A DNA stretch of 64,000 bases from Chryseobacterium sp. Leaf405 (GTDB lineage: Bacteria; Bacteroidota; Bacteroidia; Flavobacteriales; Weeksellaceae): contig NZ_LMQN01000015.1 in assembly GCF_001425355.1 (NCBI RefSeq), forward strand, positions 45,861 through 109,860, read 5' to 3'. The notes beneath the pieces are model-generated. The model did not search any database. It saw only the letters and a program-made list of their open reading frames with translations, and had not been told where the DNA came from. The translations under genes were made by a program, and so were the position numbers. Positions 53,223-62,336 of this stretch are shown here, in pieces (positions within the stretch are counted from its first letter, which is position 1; each line of letters opens with the position of its first letter).

Positions 53223-54588
53223 TCTGTGGATTCAATTGGTTGTTGAGTAATATTTCTTTCTGCGGAATCGGCCACAGTCTGTGATAAGATTTCCAGTTGG
53301 TCTTTACACCATTCAGGCTATTGAGCTGATTATTTCTTTTGAGATCCATAAAGCGGTGCCCTGTCTCGGTGAAGAATTCTTTTCGGTTTTCCGTGAGAAT
53401 TTCATTCAACATAATTTCTTTGCTGACAGACACACTCAGCAAACTGATACCTGCTCTTTGTCTGATGGCATTGATAAGAGGAACTGCTTCTGTAGTCTTA
53501 TCCTGCTGAGCCAGTGCTTCGGCTAAAAGAAGATAGACCTCTTCAAGACGGAGCACCACGGAATATTCGGTGGTATTATTCGTTGTGTTCTTATATTTAT
53601 TGACCCTATACCAGGTATTAGCACCGACCGTGACAGGCATGATCCAGTTGAGCCTCCTTTTATCTGCTGCATCAAAAATTCCATACAATGTCGGGGACAG
53701 CGCAGTATTTACAGGAGCAGCGTTGGCAAAGTAATAGCTCGACATTTCCTTTACCGGATCTGTATTATTTTTAGGTTTCAGCTGCCAGAGAATGTGCGTC
53801 CCTGTTTTTTCAAACACCTTGGTGATATCATTTTGAAACTGATACAGTGAACTCTGTCTGATCTCTTTGAGCACCAGCTCCGCTTCATTCCATTTCTTTT
53901 GGGTCATCAGCACTTTGGCAAGGTAAAGCTGCGCTGCCTTACGGTTCAGGAAAATTCGTTCCGTATTTCGGTAAGCATCTGAAAGCAGGGGAACTGCTTC
54001 TTTCAGATCACTTTCAAGACGTTCCAGAACTTCTGGCGATGGTGTTTTTCCGATGCTTTGGTTGATCAGGTAATTGGTGGTCACGGGATATGGAATATCG
54101 CCGTACAGCTGCTGGAGATAAAAGAAAAGGACAGACCGGATGACCAGAGCCTCCCCTTTTAAACGCTGTTTCTCAGCAGCAGGAAGCGAAACTGAATATT
54201 CAACCCCTTCCAGAATGGCATTGCTCATATAGACTTTCTGATAAGCATTCGTCCAATAGGTATTAATCAAAGGATTGGAGTCGATCAGGGTATTCTGATA
54301 GATTTCAATGATCCCTGTATTGGAGGTAGCCTGATAAAAATTCAATTCGTCGGTGTACAGCCCAAGAATCCTTCCGGTCTGATCTCCCGACAACGGAGAA
54401 TTATCATAGAGTCCTGCATATAGACCTGATAAGGCGGCATTGGCAGTCTGTACATTTTCAAAGACCTGCTCGGCGCTGATCTGATTGGTCGGCATATCGA
54501 CTTCAAGCATCTTATCACAGGACAGGCAGGTCGTCAGGACGCTGAGCATTCCTGTGAAGGCTATTTTTATGAATATATCGTTTTTCAT
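53209..54588 (-). CDS. RagB/SusD-type outer-membrane lipoprotein
   Basis: 459 residues with a signal ending TTCLSC (Cys probably lipidated), then TPR-like helices: ANAALSGLYAGLYDNSPLSG, KLYLAKVLMTQKKWNEAELVL-type repeats and a closing LNDIRQRAGI-like segment (LINAIRQRAGISLLSVSVS), with the C-terminal WPIPQKEILLNNQLNPQNEGY. SusD proteins sit as a lid on the SusC barrel and bind the nutrient. The family end is intact. It is 36 bp downstream of susC. Confidence 0.87.
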   Translation of the reverse strand: MKNDIFIKIAFTGMLSVLTTCLSCDKMLEVDMPTNQISAEQVFENVQTANAALSGLYAGLYDNSPLSGDQTGRILGLYTDELNFYQATSNTGIIEIYQNTLIDSNPLINTYWTNAYQKVYMSNAILEGVEYSVSLPAAEKQRLKGEALVIRSVLFFYLQQLYGDIPYPVTTNYLINQSIGKTPSPEVLERLESDLKEAVPLLSDAYRNTERIFLNRKAAQLYLAKVLMTQKKWNEAELVLKEIRQSSLYQFQNDITKVFEKTGTHILWQLKPKNNTDPVKEMSSYYFANAAPVNTALSPTLYGIFDAADKRRLNWIMPVTVGANTWYRVNKYKNTTNNTTEYSVVLRLEEVYLLLAEALAQQDKTTEAVPLINAIRQRAGISLLSVSVSKEIMLNEILTENRKEFFTETGHRFMDLKRNNQLNSLNGVKTNWKSYHRLWPIPQKEILLNNQLNPQNEGY

Positions 54589-54624
54589 TTTTCTTTTTTC
54601 TTTTATTTTAATCTTTAAGAATTC

Positions 54625-57600
54625 TTACAGGCTCATGGTTACACCAAACGCATAGGTCTTTAATGGCGGAAGAAAGGCTCCCGATCCTGTTTCAGGGTCG
54701 ATCCCAAAGTAATTTGTAATGGTCAACAGGTTCTGACCCTGAATATAGACTTTGACATCCTTGAATACCGACCGATCACCCATCGGAATCTGATAGGTCA
54801 ACTGAATATTTTTCAGTCGGATAAAAGAACCGTCTGAAACACTCGCATCACTGAGCTGCATTGTGGAATGCAGAGGGTTGGAAGCATAGTTGTACGGCAT
54901 ATAGAATCCGCCCGGGTTTTCGGGAGACCATACATTCAGGGCTTCAACGGGGAGATTGTTCATCTGTCCCGGAGAAGGCATCGCTGCATTATAGTTCCGG
55001 CTTCTCTGTTTCACGAACTGAACGAGAAAAGACAGATTAAGGTTTTTATACCTCAGCTGATTGTTCCATCCTCCAAAATAGCGCACCCCTAAAGATTCTA
55101 TGATCTGTCTGTCCTGAGGAGAACTGATCTTACCATCCCCATTGAAATCCGTGAACTGATAGGCACCGGTCTGTGGGTTGATACCTTCGAGATGATACAG
55201 CTTGATAATATTCACAGGCTGACCGATCACATACGTATTGGCATAAGTAGACCCTTCAAGACCCGGAAAGCTGAGCAGCTTGTTTCGGGGAATGCTGAGG
55301 TTAAAACCTGTCTCCCATTGAAAACCTTTTCCACGAAATACCTTGAACTTTGCATCGGCTTCGAAACTGGTATTCCGAACTTCGGCATCAAGATTGGCAT
55401 TCACGGTTGCAAATCCTGTAATCGCCGGAAGCTGATAACCTACCAGCTGATTGGTGGATGTGTTCCGGTAATACGCTGCGGTAACATTCAAGCGATTCTT
55501 AAACAATCCCAACTCAAGACCCAAGTCTGACTTCGTGGTTTTCTCCCAGCTAAAGTCAGGATTATACAATCTTGACGGAATGATTCCCGTAACGCCATTG
55601 TAGATGTTGGCGGATGAGATGGAGTATGTATTCAGATACTGATAATCTCCGATATTGTCACTCCCAGATGTTCCGAAACTTCCTCTCAGTTTTCCAAAAC
55701 TCAGCCATGAAGAGTCTTTGAGCAGGTTCTCTTCAGAAAAAAGCCATGCCGCACCGACCGCTGCAAAGTTGGCAAATCGGTTATTGGGACCGAACCGGCT
55801 GCTCCCGTCTCTTCTTCCTGTGATATTCAGAATGTATTTTTTACTGAACTGATAGTTGATCCTTCCGAACACTGCCCCATAGCGGTATTCTGAAGTGATC
55901 TGATCACCGACGGTTCTGGTCTGTGCCGCAGCAAGGTTTTGAATAAAGACATTGCTCTCAAACCCACTTCCACGAAGTGAACTTGTCTTAGTGACATCCT
56001 GCTGATAGGTTGCCCCTGCCAATACATCCAGCTGATGTCTGCCGCGCTCAACTTTCCAGTTGATCTGTGGTTCCATAATATAGGAGAACTTATTGTAGTT
56101 CGACTTGCTGGATTGTGAAAAAAGACTGGACTGTCCTGAAAGATAGGCAGGATTGTTGATGGTATTGGGACGGATCGACCACTCTTCAAATGCCTGATAA
56201 TTAAGTCCCCCGTTCAGTTTAACCCGAAAATCCTTAAAGAGTTCGTATTCCGTAGTGATGTTGTTCAGGAACTGTACATTGTCATAGGAATACGTTCCGT
56301 TATAGGAAGCTACAGGATTATTGAAGGTATTATTCTGCCAGTTAAGATTTCCGTCTGCATTGTACAAAGCGGGCGCAGTAGGTGGAAGAATATAGGCCAG
56401 TCTCGTAACATCCTCATTAATGACATTGTTCTTCTGATTGGAGAAACGATTGCTCATATTCATCTGAAATCGACGGTCAGTTGACCGGTGGCTCAGGTTA
56501 CCGGATATGCTATTGGTCTTGTACTGAAAGTCTTTAGCATACACCGTGGTTTGTTCTTGATGACCTAGACTGACCAAAAAGTTGGTGGTTTCACTTCCTC
56601 CATTCAGAGACAGTCTCGTATCCGATGAAGTAGCATACTGACCGAGCAATTCTTTTCTCCAATTCCTATCCCCATCCATTCCCCATGCTCCGTTCAAGTC
56701 ATAGGAAGTAGCAGGATAGCTTGTAAGTCCTGCATTGGTATGCGCCTGTCTCCGCATATTCAGGTACTGTTCGCCGTTCATCATGTCAAGGTTGGACAGA
56801 GGCCTGCTTAAGGAATACAGCGAATTAAAGGTCAATCCAACCTTACCTGATCTTCCTTTTTTGGTGGTGATCAGCACAACTCCATTCGCTCCCCTAGATC
56901 CGTAGATCGCAGTAGCATCGGCATCTTTCAGCACTTCCATGCTTTCGATATCCTGAGGGGCAATGCTGTTCAAAGGATTAATACTGCTTTGGGAAAGAGC
57001 TGAACCTGCAAACTGTGCAGTAACCTCCCCGCCTATCGGAACTCCGTCCACTACATACAGCGGAAGATTCCCATCAGTACCGCTGTTCAGAACAGTTCTC
57101 AAGGAATTCTGTCCCCTGATCTCGACCTTAAAACCTCCACCCGGTGTCCCTCCGTTTTGGATAATGTTCACTCCTGCCATTCTACCCTGTGCCGAAGCCA
57201 ACACATTCGTCACAGGCTGGTTCTCAATATCCTTAGCAGAAATCTTGGCAATACTACCCGTTCTCTCCTTATCCCGAACCTTATAATATCCCGCATTCAA
57301 CACCACCTCCTCAATCCCCTGCACCTTATCAGAACTAGCATCAGAACCAGAACCAACCCCATCACCTCCACTTCTAACAACCAACTCAACATTAACAACA
57401 GACCGACTCCCTAAAGAAAGTCTCTGCTCAGCATATTCAGGATGCCTAAAGACAAGAACAGCACTCCCACCTCCATTTCCATTTCCATTTCCATTCCGAT
57501 TTCCATTCTCATTGCCATTCCCATCATCTCCGGAAATCTCCAACCGATAAACACCTTGAGAATTAGTAACAGCAGTCTGGTCACTTCCAACTTGAGAAAC

Positions 57601-57750
57601 ACTAACTCCCGAAAGAGGCAACATTTGATCTCCTTTTCCTACGGTAACCCTTCCCGTAACGGTTTTGGTCTGAGCCTGAACGAACCCGCTAACAGCGGTC
57701 AATATCAAGGCAAAGCCCATGCTTCCTATAGTATTATAGGATTTTTTCAT
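54625..57750 (-). CDS. SusC/RagA-type TonB-linked outer-membrane transporter
   Basis: 1,041 residues, signal peptide (MKKSYNTIGSMGFALILTAV). A carboxypeptidase-regulatory-like domain (about 28-125) is followed by the plug, recognised by DKERTGSIAKISAKDIENQP and LPLYVVDGVPIGGE, and a beta-barrel ending in LLTITNYFGIDPETGSG...AFGVTMSL. The regulatory domain has two unusual Gly-rich inserts: a (GN)n run at about 76-95 (hexanucleotide repeat) and GGDGVGSGSDASSD before the plug. Together with SusD it imports a substrate driven by TonB. The terminal aromatic or apolar residue is normal for outer-membrane barrels. Confidence 0.9.
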   Translation of the reverse strand: MKKSYNTIGSMGFALILTAVSGFVQAQTKTVTGRVTVGKGDQMLPLSGVSVSQVGSDQTAVTNSQGVYRLEISGDDGNGNENGNRNGNGNGNGGGSAVLVFRHPEYAEQRLSLGSRSVVNVELVVRSGGDGVGSGSDASSDKVQGIEEVVLNAGYYKVRDKERTGSIAKISAKDIENQPVTNVLASAQGRMAGVNIIQNGGTPGGGFKVEIRGQNSLRTVLNSGTDGNLPLYVVDGVPIGGEVTAQFAGSALSQSSINPLNSIAPQDIESMEVLKDADATAIYGSRGANGVVLITTKKGRSGKVGLTFNSLYSLSRPLSNLDMMNGEQYLNMRRQAHTNAGLTSYPATSYDLNGAWGMDGDRNWRKELLGQYATSSDTRLSLNGGSETTNFLVSLGHQEQTTVYAKDFQYKTNSISGNLSHRSTDRRFQMNMSNRFSNQKNNVINEDVTRLAYILPPTAPALYNADGNLNWQNNTFNNPVASYNGTYSYDNVQFLNNITTEYELFKDFRVKLNGGLNYQAFEEWSIRPNTINNPAYLSGQSSLFSQSSKSNYNKFSYIMEPQINWKVERGRHQLDVLAGATYQQDVTKTSSLRGSGFESNVFIQNLAAAQTRTVGDQITSEYRYGAVFGRINYQFSKKYILNITGRRDGSSRFGPNNRFANFAAVGAAWLFSEENLLKDSSWLSFGKLRGSFGTSGSDNIGDYQYLNTYSISSANIYNGVTGIIPSRLYNPDFSWEKTTKSDLGLELGLFKNRLNVTAAYYRNTSTNQLVGYQLPAITGFATVNANLDAEVRNTSFEADAKFKVFRGKGFQWETGFNLSIPRNKLLSFPGLEGSTYANTYVIGQPVNIIKLYHLEGINPQTGAYQFTDFNGDGKISSPQDRQIIESLGVRYFGGWNNQLRYKNLNLSFLVQFVKQRSRNYNAAMPSPGQMNNLPVEALNVWSPENPGGFYMPYNYASNPLHSTMQLSDASVSDGSFIRLKNIQLTYQIPMGDRSVFKDVKVYIQGQNLLTITNYFGIDPETGSGAFLPPLKTYAFGVTMSL
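57470..57531. repeat. Hexanucleotide (CCATTT-type) repeat in susC
   Basis: Six to nine tandem units of CCATTT/CCATTC encode alternating Gly and Asn. Length change would alter the linker without shifting the frame. Confidence 0.6.
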
Positions 57751-57807
57751 AGTTTTGTAAAGTTTTTAATTAAACGATTCAATAATCAGTGCTCCTTCCT
57801 CAGTGTC

Positions 57808-57815
57808 CAAACTTA
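57808..57815 (-). promoter_or_regulatory. Candidate -7 box of the SusC operon
   Basis: On the minus strand TAAGTTTG fits TAnnTTTG, about 60 bp upstream of the susC start. No convincing -33 box stands at the usual distance. Confidence 0.35.
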
Positions 57816-58422
57816 AGGGAAGGGGCATTTTTTTTATTGAATACTTTTCTTCTCAGGCTAAGCCTGCCGAAGTGCTATTTCATTGTCATCTATAATATCA
57901 CTACCGAATTCATGTATTTGAAAACAAAACTTTCCTAAGTGCCTTTCAGTACAAAAAAAGACATAGTAAGGTCTAAACCAATGACCAAAAGACACCGGAA
58001 AGCATTAATTAATATGAATGAAAATTGTGTCCCGTGAAAGCTTAAAAAAAGCTGCAATAGGTTGTACACCCTACTGTATCATGTCAAGATACTCTATTGG
58101 TAAAGCGCGCCTAGAATGTTTTGTAGAAAAAGCAACGACATGAAAAGAAAACAGCATGAACTCTACAATATCCGAACTAGAGGTACTGGTATACCATGAG
58201 ACAGATAAGAGAGCCCACGCCTAGGTCGTGAGCTTATACTTATCCTCTTGTCTCAATAAAATTACCAGTTTTCTAGTACAAGATTCTAAGCAATAGCTTC
58301 TAAAATTCGTTGAAGTATCGCAAAGTTACGCTACAGTAACCTATTTTACAAATATAACAATAATTTCGTATTGCGCACAGAAAACCGCACTATTTTTTTT
58401 CACTTTCATTTAATTTGTGATA
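57816..58422. other. 607-bp non-coding region with a long composite hairpin
   Basis: No gene is supported. Two folded segments stand out. A small hairpin at about 58055-58100 has arms CAATAG/CTATTG and GTATC/GATAC nested. A long one at 58176-58277 has stacked arms ACTAG, ACTGGTA, TGAGACA, GATAAG and an apical AGCCCACG pairing with CGTGAGCT. Outside lie CAACGA (near 58133) and TCGTTG (near 58307), complementary to each other. Such a structure suggests an independent RNA or a DNA element; its orientation is unknown. Confidence 0.5.
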
Positions 58423-58671
58423 ATGGACGATGAAAAGGAAGTAATAGTTGCTATTTGCAAATATGTGTATACAAACTGGATTTCAAAAGCAAAATCACAG
58501 AGAGAGTTTGCGTCCAAATGTGATATAGAAGAAAGTACCGTTAGGAGAATAAAAAATATAGCGCTAGGCACATCGAAAAGCGATTACAATATGTCTGTAA
58601 AGACAATTGCTAAAATCTGCCGTAAAAAAGAAATTACCTTAGAAGAGCTATTTCAAAACATAAAGAAGTAA
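58423..58671 (+). CDS. XRE-like helix-turn-helix regulator
   Basis: 82 residues from ATG 58423 (MDDEKEVIVAICKYVYTN); a GTG two codons earlier is less likely. The core SQREFASKCDIEESTVRRIK and AKICRKKEITLEELFQNIKK form an XRE-type helix-turn-helix. It is convergent with the retron operon and shares a terminator with it, so it may not regulate it. It may act on the adjacent hairpin region (inference). Confidence 0.7.
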   Translation: MDDEKEVIVAICKYVYTNWISKAKSQREFASKCDIEESTVRRIKNIALGTSKSDYNMSVKTIAKICRKKEITLEELFQNIKK

Positions 58672-58706
58672 ATCCTTATGATGTCAGGATTTACTTCTTT
58701 ATGTTT
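58656..58706. terminator. Bidirectional terminator with 21-bp perfect arms
   Basis: The left arm 58656-58676 and right arm 58686-58706 are complementary over 21 bp with a 9-nt loop. The arm has the sequence AACATAAAGAAGTAAATCCT. It overlaps the end of the HTH gene and can stop both the HTH transcript and the retron operon. Confidence 0.8.
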
Positions 58707-58726
58707 AGGAATAAACACATTTAATA

Positions 58727-60421
58727 CTAATTAATATTTTCTATATTCTTTGTTACAATGTCAAAAATATTTTGCAAATCTTTTTTAGTAATATTAATAG
58801 AATTGCCCGTAGTAGTATTAGAGTGAATAATATCATTCCTTTTTCTAATCATATCACTTATATTGGTTAGGCTACATGACAACTCTGCTAATGTATTTAT
58901 GATTTTTTGAGTCCAACTTATAGTCCTTTTTGAAATCAGATCATTACCTGTCAAAATATAGATGTCAAAAGGTGATGAATATTCTTGTAAAAATTTATGA
59001 TTTTTTCTAAACTTAAATCTGTATTCTCCTTTTCTTACAGCTTCAGGATTATCTATGTCTATAATTCTATTAGAAATATTTTCAAGTACGCTAAAAAAAA
59101 TAGAAAACGACATTACATTCCCTGTGTTAGATTTATATTTTAAAATATTTAAGATACCAAATTCTAACCACTTTAAATATTCATCTACAAATTCTTTTGG
59201 AAGTGGACTTGAATGTTTTTTAAATTTTTTTCTTGGTTCGAGTTGCTCTTTTAAGAAATTATACTTCTCAAAATATTTTTTCAAAAAACTATACTGAAGG
59301 CAGATATCAATTGTTTTATATATATTTTCAATTAATCTTCCTGTGAATTTCTCATCAACACTATTTTCTGGTGATTCTTTCAGAATAAACCCATCAATAC
59401 CAACATCTTGAAGCTCTTGTAAATTCCAAATCTTATTAGATGCAGAAAAAATTATAACTTGTATTCCTTTATTGTATTCTTTAATTTTTTTTAGCAACTT
59501 ATAACCTGTTAATTTTTTTGGATCTGTTTCATCAAAATCACAATCATGCAATCTTAGATCTAATATTACTACATCAACATCCTTAGCTTTATCAAATGCT
59601 ACCTCAACAATTTGATCTCTATCATTAATCTTTTTAAAATCCTCACCTAATGAATTAAAGTTCAAATCTTTACATATATCTTGGAAAATAGTCCTCCAAC
59701 CTTTTTCTATTTCATCATCTATAAGCAATACAGTAGCATCACTATTAAATACTTTTTTTGTTAGTGTTTTGATTGGGGATATTGGATATTTTACACTTAA
59801 ATATTTGTAAAATAATGATTTATTGATATTGTTTGAATTTTTTTTTAGCTCATTGTCTAAGTCTGCTGTTACATTAAGTACTTTTGACCAACGAAGAATT
59901 GACCATTCATTCGAAATTGAATGATGAGACTTATAACTTGTTGGCGGTTTAATATTAATTAGATCTATTTTTTCTAACGCTTCATTTCTATCAAAGTTTT
60001 TTACTTGATTTTCACTTATAATTGATTCGATATCATGAAAGTTATTTTGTGAATAATAAACATTAGGACATCTCAAAAAATAAGAATAATCACAATTCTG
60101 ATAGAAAGAGGACTTCTCTTCAATTCCTAAAAGAATAATTTTAAAATTTAGTGGAATATCTAAAGAAACAGCATGAAGATACCACCTAATTGCAAAATCC
60201 ACACCACCATACGACATTGAATTTTCAGGATCAAAAATAGTCGGAATAAAAATAAGTTCTGGAAAATTTTCAAAAGCAAAATTTTCAGGAAAATAATCCT
60301 CAAGCTTGATTAGAGAAAAATGTTCAATTTCTGTAATTTCTGAAAGTTTTTGCTTTATAATTTCATTTAATTCATTAAATCTCGTAATTCCTGAATAAGG
60401 TAAAAAATATAGACTCTTCAT
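58727..60421 (-). CDS. Receiver-HEPN protein, likely effector of the retron operon
   Basis: 564 residues, cytoplasmic. The N-terminal ~200 form an alpha/beta region of unknown type. A complete response-regulator receiver domain follows at 228-350: acidic pair Asp235-Asp236, phospho-acceptor Asp288 in VVILDLRL, Ser326 in FSAS and Lys348 in LKES. The last ~200 residues are helical and end in RKRNDIIHSN, where Arg528 to His533 fit the RNxxxH motif of HEPN ribonucleases. HEPN domains in toxins and CRISPR effectors cut RNA. This suggests a phosphorylation- or signal-controlled RNase activated through the retron. It is the last gene of the operon, 1 bp after the 220-aa gene. Confidence 0.72.
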   Translation of the reverse strand: MKSLYFLPYSGITRFNELNEIIKQKLSEITEIEHFSLIKLEDYFPENFAFENFPELIFIPTIFDPENSMSYGGVDFAIRWYLHAVSLDIPLNFKIILLGIEEKSSFYQNCDYSYFLRCPNVYYSQNNFHDIESIISENQVKNFDRNEALEKIDLINIKPPTSYKSHHSISNEWSILRWSKVLNVTADLDNELKKNSNNINKSLFYKYLSVKYPISPIKTLTKKVFNSDATVLLIDDEIEKGWRTIFQDICKDLNFNSLGEDFKKINDRDQIVEVAFDKAKDVDVVILDLRLHDCDFDETDPKKLTGYKLLKKIKEYNKGIQVIIFSASNKIWNLQELQDVGIDGFILKESPENSVDEKFTGRLIENIYKTIDICLQYSFLKKYFEKYNFLKEQLEPRKKFKKHSSPLPKEFVDEYLKWLEFGILNILKYKSNTGNVMSFSIFFSVLENISNRIIDIDNPEAVRKGEYRFKFRKNHKFLQEYSSPFDIYILTGNDLISKRTISWTQKIINTLAELSCSLTNISDMIRKRNDIIHSNTTTGNSINITKKDLQNIFDIVTKNIENIN

Positions 60422-60422
60422 A

Positions 60423-61085
60423 CTAATTTAATATTTTATCATTCATCCGTTGAATGCTTAGAAGTAATCGTTGTTTTTTTACTGGTAAATCTTTAGATGC
60501 TTTATCTTTTAACCATTCGAGCAGTCTCGTTTTATCATCATTTAGTTCTCTTTCTTTTAGCCTGGCTTCAACAAACTCAATGATTTCATACAAATCATTC
60601 GTACTGAGATCTTCGTCATTTCTTTTATCAAACAAATACAAAGTAATTATATTCTGTAGTTCTAGCAGTGAATTTAACAAGTAAGCGGTACCATTGACTA
60701 GCAAAGGAACATTCACTTCCTTATTTTCTTTATAATACTCTAAAAAAGTATAAATATTTTTATACATATCACCACTATTAATATTACCATTAACTATAGC
60801 ATTCTCAATTACCAAACTATTATTAAGCCCACCACTAAAATATATAAAAGGTATTTTTTTCTCTATAAAATAGTTCTTAACGTCCTCGTGAGTAATATCA
60901 ATATCTATAAAACTATATGATTGATGAAAAATAATAGCACTAGCGTCTGAAAAATTAGATGAAAGATATTCTTCTAATTCACTTTTTCGACAGTCAATAA
61001 TTACTTGTTTTACAAAATCGGAATCAAGATTACCCTTTAAATAACTTTCCATCCTATCTTTTCGATCTTCAAATAGATAAATCAT
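60423..61085 (-). CDS. Pseudo-receiver protein of the retron operon
   Basis: 220 residues. The first ~120 look like a receiver fold (MIYLFEDRKDRMESYLKGN, ASAIIFHQSYSFID, KIPFIYFSGGLNNS), with an acidic pair Glu6-Asp7 but no phospho-acceptor Asp at the third strand (IIFHQSY). It is therefore probably an inactive receiver that binds a partner. The C-terminal ~100 residues are helical (LLVNGTAYLLNSLLELQNII, then RLLEWLKDKASKDLPVKKQR). It overlaps the 407-aa-type gene by 4 bp and is followed by the receiver-HEPN gene after 1 bp. Assignment is by eye. Confidence 0.55.
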   Translation of the reverse strand: MIYLFEDRKDRMESYLKGNLDSDFVKQVIIDCRKSELEEYLSSNFSDASAIIFHQSYSFIDIDITHEDVKNYFIEKKIPFIYFSGGLNNSLVIENAIVNGNINSGDMYKNIYTFLEYYKENKEVNVPLLVNGTAYLLNSLLELQNIITLYLFDKRNDEDLSTNDLYEIIEFVEARLKERELNDDKTRLLEWLKDKASKDLPVKKQRLLLSIQRMNDKILN

Positions 61086-62290
61086 AAATTTTTCGTTTTA
61101 TAAAGTTTCAATCTATGCTTAACGTAATCTACTTCATAGGGACTTATAGTAATTACATTTGGGGTTAGCAAATTATCACTTAAAGTAGTATTTTCATCTA
61201 AACAGATTATTTTGCAGTTTTCCATTTTTTCATGATTCTTTAATTTAGCAATTATTTCCCAATCAGCGACACTAAAAAGCATTTTTCTCACTTTATCAAA
61301 ATCCCCTGATAAACCTAACAATTTAACATCACTTGAAATTGCTGACATATAACTATTAACATGAATTATTTCCAAACAATAAAATTCATCGTGGTCTTCC
61401 AAATCTACTTTTACTTGAGATGACTTCACTTTATTTAGTTGAATCCACTCAACGATTTGCTTTATTGCACCAAATAATAAATTTATGTCACAAAACAATT
61501 TAACAGAATGCCCAACATCATTAAAAGATTTTGTAAACTCCGGCTTAAAATCGACCCCTAATATTCCTCTAATTAACTTTCTAATGCGAATATTAAAAGT
61601 TAAATCTGCGTCATCAGTTCTAAACTCAATTATATGCTTAAATTGAGTAATATAATCCTTAAATAAATAACCTTCAAAGTCTACATTATATGGATGTTCA
61701 TTCGGATGTTCTTTACACCATTTTTCAACATCCCTCCAAGAGAATTGTATATTACCTTTGCCATAAATATTGGTTTTGTTACTATCTCCAGTGTTAAAAA
61801 TAAAATTTTTGACATTATGATAAGTAACATTATTAATATTCCATCCCGTAGCTATATTATAATCTTGATTTGCATTTTCAATATATTCCTTGTAATTAAA
61901 TGGTTTTAATCCTTCAAGATTATGTGTAAACCATTTAAACTTTTCACCTATACTAAAATTATAAAGAAACTTTACCATAGTTTTTGGAGCGTGTATCTTT
62001 TGTTTTGATGAGATACCTGAATTACTTTGTAGATCTAAATTGTTAAGCAAAGTATTATCTTTAGTTATAATCTGGTAAGATTCCGAATTGAGAGATCGTA
62101 AATTTTTAGCAGTTTTAACAACAGATTTTATTTGAAGCCTTAACTCCTGAATTTCACTCTTCATTTGATCTTCATGTAAATTCAATTTTTGTAACTCTTT
62201 AATTGACAAGTGCCAGATTTGCTCCTTTTGAGAGACACTAATTTTTCTTGAATTTAATAACTCTATTATAAAAGATATTTTATTATTCAT
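61082..62290 (-). CDS. Retron-operon protein, possible degenerate HATPase
   Basis: 402 residues from ATG 62290, which has GAGGA eight bases ahead; a TTG start at 62305 would add five residues. The N-terminal 80 residues are helical with coiled-coil character (LHEDQMKSEIQELRLQIKSV). The centre holds FSWRDVEKWCKEHPNEHP and FEGYLFKDYITQFKHI. The part at about 260-360 (SVKLFCDINLLFGAIKQIVE, KVKVDLEDHDEFYCLEII, LLGLSGDFDKVRKMLFSVAD) has the order of a histidine-kinase ATPase domain, but the DxGxG loop is missing. A kinase-like or signal-holding role is possible but weakly supported. It follows the RT stop by 46 bp. Confidence 0.5.
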   Translation of the reverse strand: MNNKISFIIELLNSRKISVSQKEQIWHLSIKELQKLNLHEDQMKSEIQELRLQIKSVVKTAKNLRSLNSESYQIITKDNTLLNNLDLQSNSGISSKQKIHAPKTMVKFLYNFSIGEKFKWFTHNLEGLKPFNYKEYIENANQDYNIATGWNINNVTYHNVKNFIFNTGDSNKTNIYGKGNIQFSWRDVEKWCKEHPNEHPYNVDFEGYLFKDYITQFKHIIEFRTDDADLTFNIRIRKLIRGILGVDFKPEFTKSFNDVGHSVKLFCDINLLFGAIKQIVEWIQLNKVKSSQVKVDLEDHDEFYCLEIIHVNSYMSAISSDVKLLGLSGDFDKVRKMLFSVADWEIIAKLKNHEKMENCKIICLDENTTLSDNLLTPNVITISPYEVDYVKHRLKLYKTKNL

Positions 62291-62336
62291 CTTTAAATTC
62301 CTCAATTAAAAATATGCGATTTGGATCTTTATATAT

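Noticed and set aside
57460..57816. 124-codon plus-strand ORF with SISISIPISI repeats opposite susC
   Set aside because: It is the antisense reading of the hexanucleotide repeat and the susC signal region.
58176..58277. Integron attC site
   Set aside because: The long imperfect hairpin resembles attC in shape, but I find no matching GTTRRRY and RYYYAAC ends and no integrase.
58727..60421. Ordinary two-component response regulator
   Set aside because: There is no DNA-binding output domain; the C-terminus has a HEPN motif and the genes belong to a retron operon.
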